Shown: positions 26,769-36,322, numbered from the stretch's first letter. The stretch is 64,000 nucleotides of DNA from Lentisphaerae bacterium GWF2_57_35 (GCA_001804865.1 MHBK01000044.1:38289-102288); one strand, 5' to 3'. Translations and numbers: made by a program. The notes: generated by a model from the sequence alone, not told the origin.

Positions 26769-29700
26769 ATGGTGAATAAGGCTAAGAGAAATGCCCTGAT
26801 CGTATTGGGATTAGGGCTGGCGCTGGTTTGTGTCTTGTGGTGGCGGCAAGGTCTTTCGGCTCCTTCTCTGGCGGTTCCGTTGGATTCCCAGCCCGCTGAC
26901 GATTCCAGCCGGCGTGCATTCGCGACGCCGGCTCGTTCGGATTCCCTTGACCCGTCGCAGCAAGTTATCCAGCCCCAGATCCTGACTGCCGAAACGGCCA
27001 GGCCTCCTCAGTTCACGATTTCGCTGCAAAACACGGTGCTCGACACTTCGATAAGTTCTCCGGCGGGTTTGACGGCGAAAGATTTGCGGGGACGCCCTCA
27101 ATCTGTTATGCAAAGTCGTCAGCAGCCCACGGCTCGAAGGACCTTGCCATATCTGGTGCAGTTTCAGGGGACGATTCAGGAATCTTGGAAATCGGAGGTC
27201 GAGGCGGCGGGTGGAATCCTGCGCGGCTATGTGCCGAACAATGCCTTTCTGGTGGAGTTGAACGAAACGGCTTTTCAGCAGGTGTCCGACCTTCCAAGCG
27301 TGCAGTGGGTGGGGGAGTATAAACCGAATTACAAGATTCAATCCGTCCTGTCGCAGCTTGCGGAGTCCGGCGCGTCTGATGCAACCATTCCGGTTTCGAT
27401 TCAGACCTTTGCGCCGGGAGACGCGGAGGCCTTGGCAGAGCGGATTAGAACCCTGGGCGCCGGCATTGAGGGCGTCGTCGCCGGAAAGCGATGGGGGATG
27501 GTGCGCGCGGAGCTTCCGGTCGGCAAGATCCTGGAGGTCGCGGAACTGGGCGCCGTGCAATGGATCGAGGAATATGTGAAGCCGGTGCTGCTGAACGATT
27601 TCTCCGTGCGCAGCGATCACATGAATGTGACCAACGTTTGGACGGCACATGGGCTGACCGGGGCCGGACAGGTGATCGGTCATGCGGACACGGGCCTCGA
27701 CATCGGAAACACCAACGGCATTCATCCGGATTTTTCCGGGCGCATTCGCGCGGCCTTTGCGTTAGGCCGGATTGGCTACTGGGGCGATACCAATTCGCAT
27801 GGAACGCATACCGCCGGCTCGATCTTAGGCAGCGGCGCGGCCAGCGCCGGGCAATTCCGCGGCGTGGCCTATGAAGCGCAGTTGGTTCATCAATCGGTGA
27901 TGGATTTGGGCGGGTACTTGAGCGGACTGCCGGACGATTTGAACGACCTTTTCTATCAAACCTACACCAACGATGCGCGCATTCACTCGGATAGTTGGGG
28001 TTCCTCGGTCTACCTTGGCGCCTACACGATCGACTCCCGGTATTGCGACGAGTTTATGTGGGATCATCCGGACATGCTCCTGGTGTTTTCGGCGGGCAAC
28101 AACGGCATCGATGCCAATCGCAACGGAGTGATCGATCCCAATTCCGTCAGCGCGCCCGGAACGGCAAAAAGCATGTTGACGGTCGGCGCGACGGAGAACG
28201 ACCGGGCGCCGGGCTCGGGAGGGTATTCTTCCCTGACTTATGGCGGCGCCTGGCCGTCGGATTATCCCGTGGCGCCGCTTAATGGCGATTATATTTCGCA
28301 AAGCGCCGACGGACTTCATCAAGGCGCGTGCACGTTTTCCAGCCGCGGGCCGACGGACGACGGACGCATCAAGCCCGATATTGTGGCGCCGGGGACGGAT
28401 GTGATTTCCTGCCGGTCGCGCGTAACCGGCTATGTGGGGTGGGGAACGAATGCCAATACGAATTACCTATTCATGGGCGGCACCAGTATGGCGACGCCCC
28501 TGACCGCTGGTGCGGCGGCGCTCGTCCGGCAATATTGCCAGGAATATGCCGGTCTGACGAATCCGAGCGCGGCCTTGCTGAAAGCTATTCTAATCAGCGG
28601 TGCGCGCACCTTGACGCCCGGCCAACACGGCACGAACGAATTTCGCGAGATTCCGGCATCGCCCCGTCCGAACAACGTGGAAGGCTGGGGGCAGGTCAAT
28701 TTGGAGGAAACCCTTTTTCCGGCGGTTCCCGCCGGGGTGATTCTGATCGATTCCGCTTCTGCGCTGACCGCCGGAGCAACCAACGAACACGTTATTTATG
28801 TGGCCGGCACGAACACCCGGCTGACGGTGATCATGGCCTATAGCGACTATCCTGCGACAGCCGGCAGCGGCGTCAAGCTCGTGAACGATCTGGACCTGAC
28901 GCTCGTGACGCCGGACGAAACCGTACGCTATCCAAACGGGCGCGGGTCGCCGGATCGCACCAACAACGTGGAAGGCTTGGATCTGGACGAGCTGGTCCCC
29001 GGTTTTTATCGGGTGCAGATCAGCGGCCATAATGTGCCGCAAGGACCGCAAGCCTATGCCCTCGTCGCAAGAGGCGCCGTTCAGAGTATGCCGAAAATTG
29101 AGCATACGCCTTTACCCAATACCTATGTCACCAATCAGCCCTATACCGTCGATGCTGACGTTTGGTCGGATCTGCCGTTCGATACAGGCTCGGTTCGGGT
29201 CGTTTGGAATACCTTGGGGGCTGAAGGCGCTTTTCAATCCAATGTGATGACTTGGGTCAGCAATCGCACCTTTCGGGGCTTCATCCCGGCCCAACCCAAT
29301 TTGACGGAAATCTTTTATTACATTGCCGCCGGCCAGACGGGCATCGCGAATGTAAGCCCGGCCGGAGCGCCCAGCAACCTGTATCAGTTTAGCATCACGC
29401 AGCCGGTGGAATTGATGGTGAACGGTTCACCTTCCGCCCTATTCACGGTGTCTCCGGGCTATGGAAGTCAAATCTTGGCGGTAGGCAGCGAAGTTCAGGC
29501 GTGGGCGACGCCTTCCATGCCGGTTTCGGCCGGCAAACGGGTGGCCTGCGCCGGTTGGGTGGGGGCCGGCAGCGTCCCGGCTTGGGGCGCCACGAACGAA
29601 GCGTCGTTTGTCATCGAGGAACCTTCCATTCTCGAATGGCAGTGGCAGATTCAATACGCGTTGTATCAGACTTCGTCGGTTCCCGGCGTCGTGAGTGCGA

Positions 29701-31844
29701 CGACCTGGTGGTCGCTGATGTCCTATGCCGAGACCCTGACGGCGCCGTTTTCGTACGGCGCGGGCGGCACGAATTATATGTTTGCCCAGTGGATGCTGGA
29801 TGGGTGGAGGCAGCCGGATGCCGGCAGTATAGCCGTTAATCCCGTGCAAAACATTTACATGTACGCGGCTCATTCGGCGGTGGCCCGGTATTATCCGGAA
29901 TCCGAGGATTCCAACGGCGACGGCATGGCCGATTGGTGGGAATACCGGTATTTCGGTTCCCTGTCGACCGTTTCCAACCAGGATTTCGACAGCGATGGAT
30001 TCGTCAATTACGAGGAGGCCCTAGACTGGACAAACCCCAAGGATGCAGGGTCCTTCCCGCACGCGCCCGTGATTCAACACGAGGCCCTTTCGGTTACGCA
30101 GACATCCCCGGCGCCGTGGATGGTCTCCGCCGTCATTACCGATAACTGCCGGGTGGCCTCCGCCGTTCTTTGGTGGCGGCGCAACGCCGGGCCGTGGCAG
30201 GAGGCCGCCATGAGTCTCGACGCCAACTCCGGCTCTTACCGGCAGTCGATCGCCTCGCCGGGAATCGACGGCGATTTGTTCAGCTATCGCCTGGAGGCTG
30301 CCGATCCCTTGGGCCTGGCCGCCACGAACGGTCCTTACAGCTTCGAAGTTCATTACCCGAGCCTGACTCTGACCCCGTCGCCCTTGGGGCCGGTGCTGCT
30401 TCCCGCCATGACGGTTTCCAATGTGCCCTTGACCGCGTTTAACGACGGCACCGGTCTTCTGAACTGGCGAATGGAAACCGCGGATTGCGGCTTTTTCGAT
30501 GACGTGGAAAGCGGCACGAATGGCTGGACGCACTCGGGGCAAAACGACCTGTGGACGGTGTGGACGGGGCGCTGGTCCTCCGCTTCGCATGCCTGGTACT
30601 GCGGCAATCCGGTCAGCCGGCAGTATGTCGACAGTATGAACGCTTCCCTGGTCACGCCTCCGGTTCGCTTGGGCATGGGCGCCCGGTTGACGTTCAATCA
30701 GTGGGCCTACATGGAATATGACACCGATGTGAACGATAACCATTACTGGGACGGGGCTGTGGTCGAGATTTCCACCAATGCCGGAGGTTCGTTCCAAATG
30801 CTTGTGCCTGAGGGGGGGTATCCTAACTTGATTACCGATAATCCCAATTCTCCTTTCCCTCCGGAGACTCCGTGTTTGGCGGATACAGGATTGTGGTCGA
30901 CCGTGGCCTTCGATCTGGCCGATTTTGCCGGGCAGGAAGTCCGGATTCGTTTCAGGTTTGGATCGGACGGGCTTGTCGTGGAGGAAGGCTGGTATCTTGA
31001 CGACATAGCCATCACCCCCATCACGGGAACCAACGATTGGTTAAGCCTGACGGAAACCCAGGGGGTAGTGGCCGCGAATTCCTATGGGCAGCCGTTGGCG
31101 ACCTTGGATACAACGCCGTTGGCTCTGGCGGAAACCCGTCATGCGGTGCTGTTGTTTTACCACAACGATCCGCTCCAAGCCTCTCCGATCGGCGTGCCCG
31201 TGGCGCTGCACAACAATAGCCGGATTGTCGAAGTCAGCTCGATTGGGCCTGGAACTGTAAATCCCTCCGGGACCGTCTATGTCTTGTCCGGGCAGACCTC
31301 CTATTTCCTGGTTTCCGCCGCCGCCTACAATCACATCGCGGCTGTCTTCACGAATGGAGGCCTGTTGTCCGGGTTTGTACCCTGTGCCGCCACCAACGTG
31401 ATGTGGGAAGACATCGTTTCCAATGGGACCTTCTCCGCGGTGTTTGCCCTGAACGTTGCCACCAATGGAACGCCCGAGTGGTGGCTGGCTCAATACGGCT
31501 TGACCAACGCAACGCCCGACGAAGAGTCGATCTTCGATCAGGATGCGGACGGCTTGTTGACCTGGCAGGAGTACCTGGTCGGTACGAATCCGACTAATCC
31601 GGCTTCCCGCGCATTGGTCATCACGGGCATCGGCGAAAGACCGGAGCTGGCGGAATCCGTGGTGCTGCGCTGGCTGAGTTTCACGAATGCCGGGTTTGCC
31701 TACGATGTGTATCTCTCGACCAACCTCGTCGCCGGCTTTCAACCCTACGCTACAAATTTGCCGGCCACGCCTCCGATCAATGCCTTCACGACAACGCTCG
31801 ATGGCGCGTCGAGCCGCTTCTACATCATCCAGGTGTCGCCGTGA
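26769..31844 (+). CDS. Giant Kp43-like secreted subtilase with MAM-like domain
   Basis: A 1691-residue protein. GGGAGG (26758-26763) precedes the ATG. The N-terminus is a short positive segment and one hydrophobic helix (signal or anchor), then an I9-like proregion. The S8 domain has Asp307 (IGHADTGLDIG), His344 (SHGTHTAGSILG) and Ser573 (GGTSMATPLTAGAA). It is followed by the jelly-roll beta-domain typical of Kp43/kexin-like subtilases (VIMAYSDYPATAGSG, VNDLDLTLVTP). Further on come an InlB-type repeat region, an EF-hand-like EDSNGDGMADWWE, a MAM/immune-inhibitor-A-like domain (DDVESGTNGWTHSG to WYLDDIAITP, about 1240-1420), a second EF-hand-like segment and the C-terminal STNL...ATPPINAFTTTLDG...FYIIQVSP module. 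An extracellular protease; the added domains suggest glycan or surface binding. Confidence 0.92.
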   Translation: MVNKAKRNALIVLGLGLALVCVLWWRQGLSAPSLAVPLDSQPADDSSRRAFATPARSDSLDPSQQVIQPQILTAETARPPQFTISLQNTVLDTSISSPAGLTAKDLRGRPQSVMQSRQQPTARRTLPYLVQFQGTIQESWKSEVEAAGGILRGYVPNNAFLVELNETAFQQVSDLPSVQWVGEYKPNYKIQSVLSQLAESGASDATIPVSIQTFAPGDAEALAERIRTLGAGIEGVVAGKRWGMVRAELPVGKILEVAELGAVQWIEEYVKPVLLNDFSVRSDHMNVTNVWTAHGLTGAGQVIGHADTGLDIGNTNGIHPDFSGRIRAAFALGRIGYWGDTNSHGTHTAGSILGSGAASAGQFRGVAYEAQLVHQSVMDLGGYLSGLPDDLNDLFYQTYTNDARIHSDSWGSSVYLGAYTIDSRYCDEFMWDHPDMLLVFSAGNNGIDANRNGVIDPNSVSAPGTAKSMLTVGATENDRAPGSGGYSSLTYGGAWPSDYPVAPLNGDYISQSADGLHQGACTFSSRGPTDDGRIKPDIVAPGTDVISCRSRVTGYVGWGTNANTNYLFMGGTSMATPLTAGAAALVRQYCQEYAGLTNPSAALLKAILISGARTLTPGQHGTNEFREIPASPRPNNVEGWGQVNLEETLFPAVPAGVILIDSASALTAGATNEHVIYVAGTNTRLTVIMAYSDYPATAGSGVKLVNDLDLTLVTPDETVRYPNGRGSPDRTNNVEGLDLDELVPGFYRVQISGHNVPQGPQAYALVARGAVQSMPKIEHTPLPNTYVTNQPYTVDADVWSDLPFDTGSVRVVWNTLGAEGAFQSNVMTWVSNRTFRGFIPAQPNLTEIFYYIAAGQTGIANVSPAGAPSNLYQFSITQPVELMVNGSPSALFTVSPGYGSQILAVGSEVQAWATPSMPVSAGKRVACAGWVGAGSVPAWGATNEASFVIEEPSILEWQWQIQYALYQTSSVPGVVSATTWWSLMSYAETLTAPFSYGAGGTNYMFAQWMLDGWRQPDAGSIAVNPVQNIYMYAAHSAVARYYPESEDSNGDGMADWWEYRYFGSLSTVSNQDFDSDGFVNYEEALDWTNPKDAGSFPHAPVIQHEALSVTQTSPAPWMVSAVITDNCRVASAVLWWRRNAGPWQEAAMSLDANSGSYRQSIASPGIDGDLFSYRLEAADPLGLAATNGPYSFEVHYPSLTLTPSPLGPVLLPAMTVSNVPLTAFNDGTGLLNWRMETADCGFFDDVESGTNGWTHSGQNDLWTVWTGRWSSASHAWYCGNPVSRQYVDSMNASLVTPPVRLGMGARLTFNQWAYMEYDTDVNDNHYWDGAVVEISTNAGGSFQMLVPEGGYPNLITDNPNSPFPPETPCLADTGLWSTVAFDLADFAGQEVRIRFRFGSDGLVVEEGWYLDDIAITPITGTNDWLSLTETQGVVAANSYGQPLATLDTTPLALAETRHAVLLFYHNDPLQASPIGVPVALHNNSRIVEVSSIGPGTVNPSGTVYVLSGQTSYFLVSAAAYNHIAAVFTNGGLLSGFVPCAATNVMWEDIVSNGTFSAVFALNVATNGTPEWWLAQYGLTNATPDEESIFDQDADGLLTWQEYLVGTNPTNPASRALVITGIGERPELAESVVLRWLSFTNAGFAYDVYLSTNLVAGFQPYATNLPATPPINAFTTTLDGASSRFYIIQVSP

Positions 31845-31870
31845 AGAGCCCGTCTTTGCCCGCCTGCGCA

Positions 31871-31947
31871 CCTGCCCGCAATGCTACGCGAAGCGTTGCG
31901 GGCAGGGAGAAGCCGGGCCACCTGAGGGTCGTTTCAGAGGCAGGTGG
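31871..31947. other. Two tandem hairpins 3' of the subtilase gene
   Basis: Hairpin 1: arms 31871-31885 (CCTGCCCGCAATGCT) and 31892-31906, 14 of 15 positions pairing (one T/T mismatch). Hairpin 2: CCACCTG (31918-31924) with CAGGTGG (31941-31947). They directly precede a U-tailed terminator and form a three-hairpin array. Confidence 0.7.
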
Positions 31948-31973
31948 ACCGCGTTCTCCGTAACGCGGTTTTT
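31948..31973 (+). terminator. Rho-independent terminator of the subtilase gene
   Basis: Stem ACCGCGTT (31948-31955) pairs with AACGCGGT (31962-31969) around a 6-nt loop and is followed by TTTT. It lies about 100 bp after the stop. Confidence 0.7.
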
Positions 31974-32104
31974 CGCTGTAGGAGCCGAACCCCTGTTCGG
32001 CGATCGGAAAAAGGGGGTCGCCTTATCGTCATCGCGGTAAAAAAGTTGAGTACATGCGATTTCGGCCTTATTCTATAACGACCATCAAACAAATGGAGGC
32101 TCAC

Positions 32105-32386
32105 ATGGTAACGGCGCTGGTTCTTTTGAAAGTGGAACGAAAGAAAGTCAATGAAGTGGCCGAAACGCTGGCGGGGATGGATGGCATCACCGAAGTGTAT
32201 TCCGTAGCTGGGCGCTACGACTTGGCCGCCGTGGTCCGCGTAAAAGACAACGAAAACCTCGCCGACATTGTGACCCGACATTTGCTGGGCGTGGACGGCA
32301 TCACCCAATCGGAAACATTGATCGCGTTCCGGGTTCATTCGAAACACGATTTGGACAGCATGTTTTCGATCGGTTTGGAAAAATAG
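32105..32386 (+). CDS. Stand-alone AsnC/Lrp-type RAM (effector-binding) domain protein
   Basis: TGGAGG (32094-32099) sets the start at the ATG at 32105 and gives 93 residues; an upstream in-frame ATG at 32054 would add an unlikely tail. The product is a single RAM/Lrp_AsnC_C domain: VTALVLLKVERKKVNEVAET, GITEVYSVAGRYDLAAVVRV, LLGVDGITQSETLIAF. There is no helix-turn-helix, as in SraA-like stand-alone RAM proteins. Such proteins bind small molecules, often amino acids, and can form oligomers with full-length Lrp proteins. The partner is not in this window. Confidence 0.88.
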   Translation: MVTALVLLKVERKKVNEVAETLAGMDGITEVYSVAGRYDLAAVVRVKDNENLADIVTRHLLGVDGITQSETLIAFRVHSKHDLDSMFSIGLEK

Positions 32387-32474
32387 CAGATTTTCTGAAC
32401 CTCTTGCCCGGCAACGTGTATGTATAAGCGGTAGAGACGATCCTTTACCGGCGACGAAGTAATTTAATCGCGCA

Positions 32475-33602
32475 ATGAAAACAAGTCCGGGCCTTTATAT
32501 TCATGTTCCGTTTTGCGTTCGCAAATGCCACTACTGCGACTTCTACTCCATTCCCTGCGCAACGGGCGATCAGACCTTTTTTCTCGATGCGTTGGATCGC
32601 GAGTTGGCCGCCCTCCCGGATCGTTTTTTTCCAGGCACCGTGTACATGGGAGGGGGAACGCCTTCCTCTCTTTCCGTGGATAACTTGAAGCGGTTGTTGA
32701 AGCTGGTTGGCAAAGCCGTCGATCTTTATCATGTGCAGGAATGGTCCATTGAGGTCAACCCCGGCACGTTGACCCCGGAAAAGGCCCGCCTGCTGATCGA
32801 GGCCGGAGTCAATCGCGTGTCGCTGGGCGTGCAGTCCTTCGATCCGGAGAATCTGGCTTTTCTTGGGCGAATTCATACCCGCGACGAAGCGGAAGCGGCC
32901 TATCTGATGCTCCGGGAAGCCGGGTTTGCCAATGTCGGCATCGATTTGATTTACGGGATTCCCGGCTCGGGCCATGCCAAGCTGGCCAAGGATTTGGCCC
33001 GGGTCATTCAACTTAATCCCGAACACGTTTCCTGCTATTGCCTGATTTTTGAAGAGGGCACTCCGTTGACCGAGTTGCGCGATCGCGATCGCATCAGCGA
33101 AGTAGACGATGAGGAAGAACTGGATCAATACAACCTGATTCGGGATGCCTTGGATTGCGCCGGGTTGCGGCAATACGAGATTTCGAACTTCGCCCGCGTC
33201 GGACGCGAATGCCGTCATAACCTGCTTTATTGGAGCGGCGGCGAATACATTGGGTGTGGGCCTGCGGCTCATTCGCACTGGCGTGGCATGCGCTACGGCA
33301 ATGTGCGGAGCCTGGAGTCCTATTGCGCAGCCTTCAAGGATAAATCTTCTCCTCGCGAATTCGAAGAGAGGCTGGAACCTGAAGCCAAGGCCCGGGAAAC
33401 GCTGGTCATGAGCCTTCGCCGATGTGACGGCGTCGATCGGGATTTTTTCAAGAAGGATACCGGGTTCGATTATCGCAAGCTGGCCGGCGACCAAATCGAT
33501 TGGCTGTGCAGTCTCGAACTACTTGAAGAAAGAGACAATCGCTTGCGCTTGACGGAACGAGGCTTGTTCGTCAGCGATTCCGTGTTTGCCGAATTAATCT
33601 AA
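32475..33602 (+). CDS. hemW: HemW-like radical SAM haem chaperone
   Basis: A 375-residue protein with the radical SAM CxxxCxxC (Cys14, Cys18, Cys21 in HVPFCVRKCHYCDFYS), the GGGTPSSL glycine motif, and IEVNPGTLT...GVNRVSLGVQSF. The C-terminal region has ISNFARVGRECRHN and GCGPAAHSH, typical of HemW rather than of true coproporphyrinogen dehydrogenase HemN, because the extra N-terminal Cys of HemN is absent. HemW binds haem and delivers it to respiratory proteins. It is transcribed alone; the 88-bp gap to the RAM gene could allow co-transcription. Confidence 0.92.
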   Translation: MKTSPGLYIHVPFCVRKCHYCDFYSIPCATGDQTFFLDALDRELAALPDRFFPGTVYMGGGTPSSLSVDNLKRLLKLVGKAVDLYHVQEWSIEVNPGTLTPEKARLLIEAGVNRVSLGVQSFDPENLAFLGRIHTRDEAEAAYLMLREAGFANVGIDLIYGIPGSGHAKLAKDLARVIQLNPEHVSCYCLIFEEGTPLTELRDRDRISEVDDEEELDQYNLIRDALDCAGLRQYEISNFARVGRECRHNLLYWSGGEYIGCGPAAHSHWRGMRYGNVRSLESYCAAFKDKSSPREFEERLEPEAKARETLVMSLRRCDGVDRDFFKKDTGFDYRKLAGDQIDWLCSLELLEERDNRLRLTERGLFVSDSVFAELI

Positions 33603-33618
33603 CCCGCCTCGTCCCCCC

Positions 33619-33670
33619 GACCTTGGACTTCTTGGACCTTGGACTTTTTGGACTTTGGACCTTGGACTTC
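33619..33670. repeat. Short tandem repeat based on TTGGAC(C/T)T
   Basis: The core TTGGAC recurs every 9-12 bp at least five times in about 52 bp directly after hemW. It contains no stem-loop and no ORF. Confidence 0.75.
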
Positions 33671-33725
33671 TTTTCCCCCCATGAATCGCCTTGTAATATC
33701 GATAGAAAAGTGAGATACCCCCACA

Positions 33726-33739
33726 TGCAACCGGTTGTA
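33726..33739. promoter_or_regulatory. LacI/GalR-type operator upstream of the GH3 gene
   Basis: TGCAACCGGTTGTA is a 14-bp near-perfect palindrome (12-bp core except one end pair) with the central CG that LacI/GalR regulators require. It lies 43 bp before the chosen GH3 start, a normal repressor position. Confidence 0.6.
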
Positions 33740-33782
33740 ATTGGGCGAGAGCTTCTTTATGCAAAGAAGGAGAAGACGATCC

Positions 33783-36317
33783 ATGACCACACGAACCTTT
33801 GAAATGGGTGTGACGATTACACTGGCCCTTGTACTGGGAGGAATGAGCACCATGACCCATGCTGAAAACGAGCTTCGCCCTGATTATAAAAATCCCGACC
33901 TGCCCGTGGAACAGCGGGTTGCAGATCTTCTTGGCCGCATGACGCTGGAGGAAAAAATCGACCAGCTTTCCGGCGAGAACTACATGGACACGCGACGGAA
34001 CGAGCGGTTGGGGATACCCTCTTTGAAGATGACGGATGGACCGCACGGGGTGCGATGGGAGCAGGCGACCTGTTTTCCCACGGCCATTTCGTTGGGGGCC
34101 AGTTGGGATACGAACTTGGTGAGGGAAGTTGGCGTGGCCTTGGCCGACGAAACTCGCGCGAAAGGCCGGAACGTTTTGCTGGGCCCCTGCGTCAACATCC
34201 ATCGAACGCCTCTGGGCGGCCGCAATTTCGAAAGCTTTGCCGAAGATCCCTATCTGGCAGGCCGCATGGCCGTTGCGTATGTCCAGGGCGTGCAAAGCCG
34301 TAAAATAGGAACGTCCACCAAACATTTTGCCGTCAACAATCAGGAATGGGATCGCATGACGATCGATGTTCTGGTCGACGAACGCACCTTGCACGAAATA
34401 TATCTGCCTGCTTTCAAGGCCGCCGTTCAAGAGGCCGACACGTGGACCGTCATGGCCGCTTACAACCGCGTGAATGGCCCGTATTGCTGCGCAAACAAAC
34501 CTCTGTTGACCGACATCCTCAAGGGTGAATTCGGCTTTAAAGGCCTGGTCGTGTCGGATTGGGGCGCCTGTCATGGGACGGTCGATTCGGCGCAGAGCGG
34601 ACTCGACTTGGAGATGCCCGGGCCGGGACAATTTTTCGGCAAGGCTTTGCTGGAAGCCGTCCAAAAAGGAGAGGTTAGCGAGCAGCTTATCGACGACAAG
34701 GTCCGGCGGATTTTGTGGGTCATGTTCAGGATGGACTTATTCGATGGGATTGAGGCTCGGCATCAAGGCTCGCTCGATACTCCGGCGCATCGTTCCCTGG
34801 CCCGCGAAGCCGGCGCCAAGGGAATGGTTTTGCTGAAGAACCATCCGGCGGCGTTGCCTTTGGACCGGACGAAAATCAAGACGCTGGCCATCATCGGGCC
34901 TCATGCCAAAGCGGCCCGGCTGGGCGGCGGCGGCAGTTCCACGGTGAGCCCCTTTTATGCCGTCACGCCCTTCGAGGGCCTGTCGAACAAGCTCGGACAA
35001 GCGATCTCGCTGCGCTATGTTCAGGGCTGCAGTTTGCCGGGAGAACTGATGCCCATTCCTACGCACTGCCTGATTCCTCCCTCGGGCGAAGAAGGGGTTC
35101 ATGGGTTATTAGGCGAATATTTCAACAACCAGAATCTGAAAGACGACCCTGTCTTGAAACGGCTGGATGCCGCGGTCGATTTCGATTGGGGCAACGGATC
35201 TCCCGCGCCGGAAATTCCGAACGATCATTTTTCCGTCCGCTGGACGGGGAAACTGGCGCCCACCTCGTCAGGCCATTACGACTTGGGCATGACAAGCGAC
35301 GACGGGTTTCGGCTGTTTTTGGATGGACGTTTGTTGATCGACAGTTGGCACGATCAAGCCGGTTTGACGAAGACCGCGTCGGTCGAGTTGGAGGCGGGTC
35401 ACGTTTACGATTTAAAGGCGGAGTATTTCGAAAACACCGGCTCGGCCATGGCCCGGCTGGGTTGGATTCAGTCGCAAGATACGATTCAAGAGGCCGCGGA
35501 CGCGGCTCGTGGCGCCGATGCGGCGATCGTCTTTGCGGGGATTTCTTCCCAACAGGAAGGCGAAGGCTTTGACCGCCAGGATCTTAATCTGCCCGGCGAT
35601 CAGAATGCGCTCATCGAAGCCGTGGCGGCGGCCAATCCTAATACAATCGTAGTCCTGAACAATGGAACCCCGGTGATCATGACCGGCTGGATCGATCGCG
35701 TGGCCGCGGTGCTGGAGGCTTGGTATCCAGGCCAGGAGGGCGGGAACGCCATCGCCGATGTTTTGTTGGGCGACGTGAACCCTTCCGGGCGCTTGCCGGT
35801 GACGTTTCCCCGGAAATTGGACGATGCTCCTTCCCAACGCAACTATCCCGGCCAGGAGGGCTCCGTGCGCTATGCAGAAGGGCTTTTTGTCGGGTATCGC
35901 CATTATGACTCGAAGGCCAAGGACGTTCTCTTTCCCTTTGGTCACGGCCTTTCCTACACCACCTTCGAATACAGCGATTTGGGCATTGAACGTTTTTCGG
36001 AGGCGGCTTCAGCGACGGTTCGTCTGACCGTCCGGAATGCCGGGACACGGGCGGGCGCCGAGATCGTTCAATTGTACGTGCACGATATCGAAGCCGGTGC
36101 GGAGCGTCCCGAACAGGAGCTGAAAGCCTTTCATAAGATTTCGTTGAAGCCTGGGGAGTCCGAAGTCGTCGAATTCCAGCTCGATCGGACCGCGTTCGCG
36201 TTTTACGACACAGTCCGGCATGACTGGGTCGTCGAACCCGGCGATTTTGAAGTCCGTGTCGGAGCCTCGTCCCGGGATATTCGAGCGAGGGCGTCGATGA
36301 GCGTGGCGAAGGACTAA
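33783..36317 (+). CDS. Secreted GH3 beta-glucosidase-type hydrolase with PA14 insert
   Basis: AAGGAG (33766-33771) and the signal peptide favour the ATG at 33783 (844 residues) over upstream in-frame starts. The N-terminal GH3 barrel shows MTDGPHGVRW, KHFAVNNQEWDR, and the nucleophile Asp259 in GLVVSDWGA. The C-terminal alpha/beta sandwich is split by a PA14 domain (about 435-560; GLLGEYFNNQNL to LKAEYFENTG), the arrangement seen in many bacterial beta-glucosidases and beta-xylosidases. A fibronectin III-like domain ends the protein (VRNAGTRAGAEIVQLYV). It would release terminal beta-linked glucose or related sugars in the periplasm. A LacI-type operator sits just upstream. Confidence 0.94.
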   Translation: MTTRTFEMGVTITLALVLGGMSTMTHAENELRPDYKNPDLPVEQRVADLLGRMTLEEKIDQLSGENYMDTRRNERLGIPSLKMTDGPHGVRWEQATCFPTAISLGASWDTNLVREVGVALADETRAKGRNVLLGPCVNIHRTPLGGRNFESFAEDPYLAGRMAVAYVQGVQSRKIGTSTKHFAVNNQEWDRMTIDVLVDERTLHEIYLPAFKAAVQEADTWTVMAAYNRVNGPYCCANKPLLTDILKGEFGFKGLVVSDWGACHGTVDSAQSGLDLEMPGPGQFFGKALLEAVQKGEVSEQLIDDKVRRILWVMFRMDLFDGIEARHQGSLDTPAHRSLAREAGAKGMVLLKNHPAALPLDRTKIKTLAIIGPHAKAARLGGGGSSTVSPFYAVTPFEGLSNKLGQAISLRYVQGCSLPGELMPIPTHCLIPPSGEEGVHGLLGEYFNNQNLKDDPVLKRLDAAVDFDWGNGSPAPEIPNDHFSVRWTGKLAPTSSGHYDLGMTSDDGFRLFLDGRLLIDSWHDQAGLTKTASVELEAGHVYDLKAEYFENTGSAMARLGWIQSQDTIQEAADAARGADAAIVFAGISSQQEGEGFDRQDLNLPGDQNALIEAVAAANPNTIVVLNNGTPVIMTGWIDRVAAVLEAWYPGQEGGNAIADVLLGDVNPSGRLPVTFPRKLDDAPSQRNYPGQEGSVRYAEGLFVGYRHYDSKAKDVLFPFGHGLSYTTFEYSDLGIERFSEAASATVRLTVRNAGTRAGAEIVQLYVHDIEAGAERPEQELKAFHKISLKPGESEVVEFQLDRTAFAFYDTVRHDWVVEPGDFEVRVGASSRDIRARASMSVAKD

Positions 36318-36322
36318 AACCG

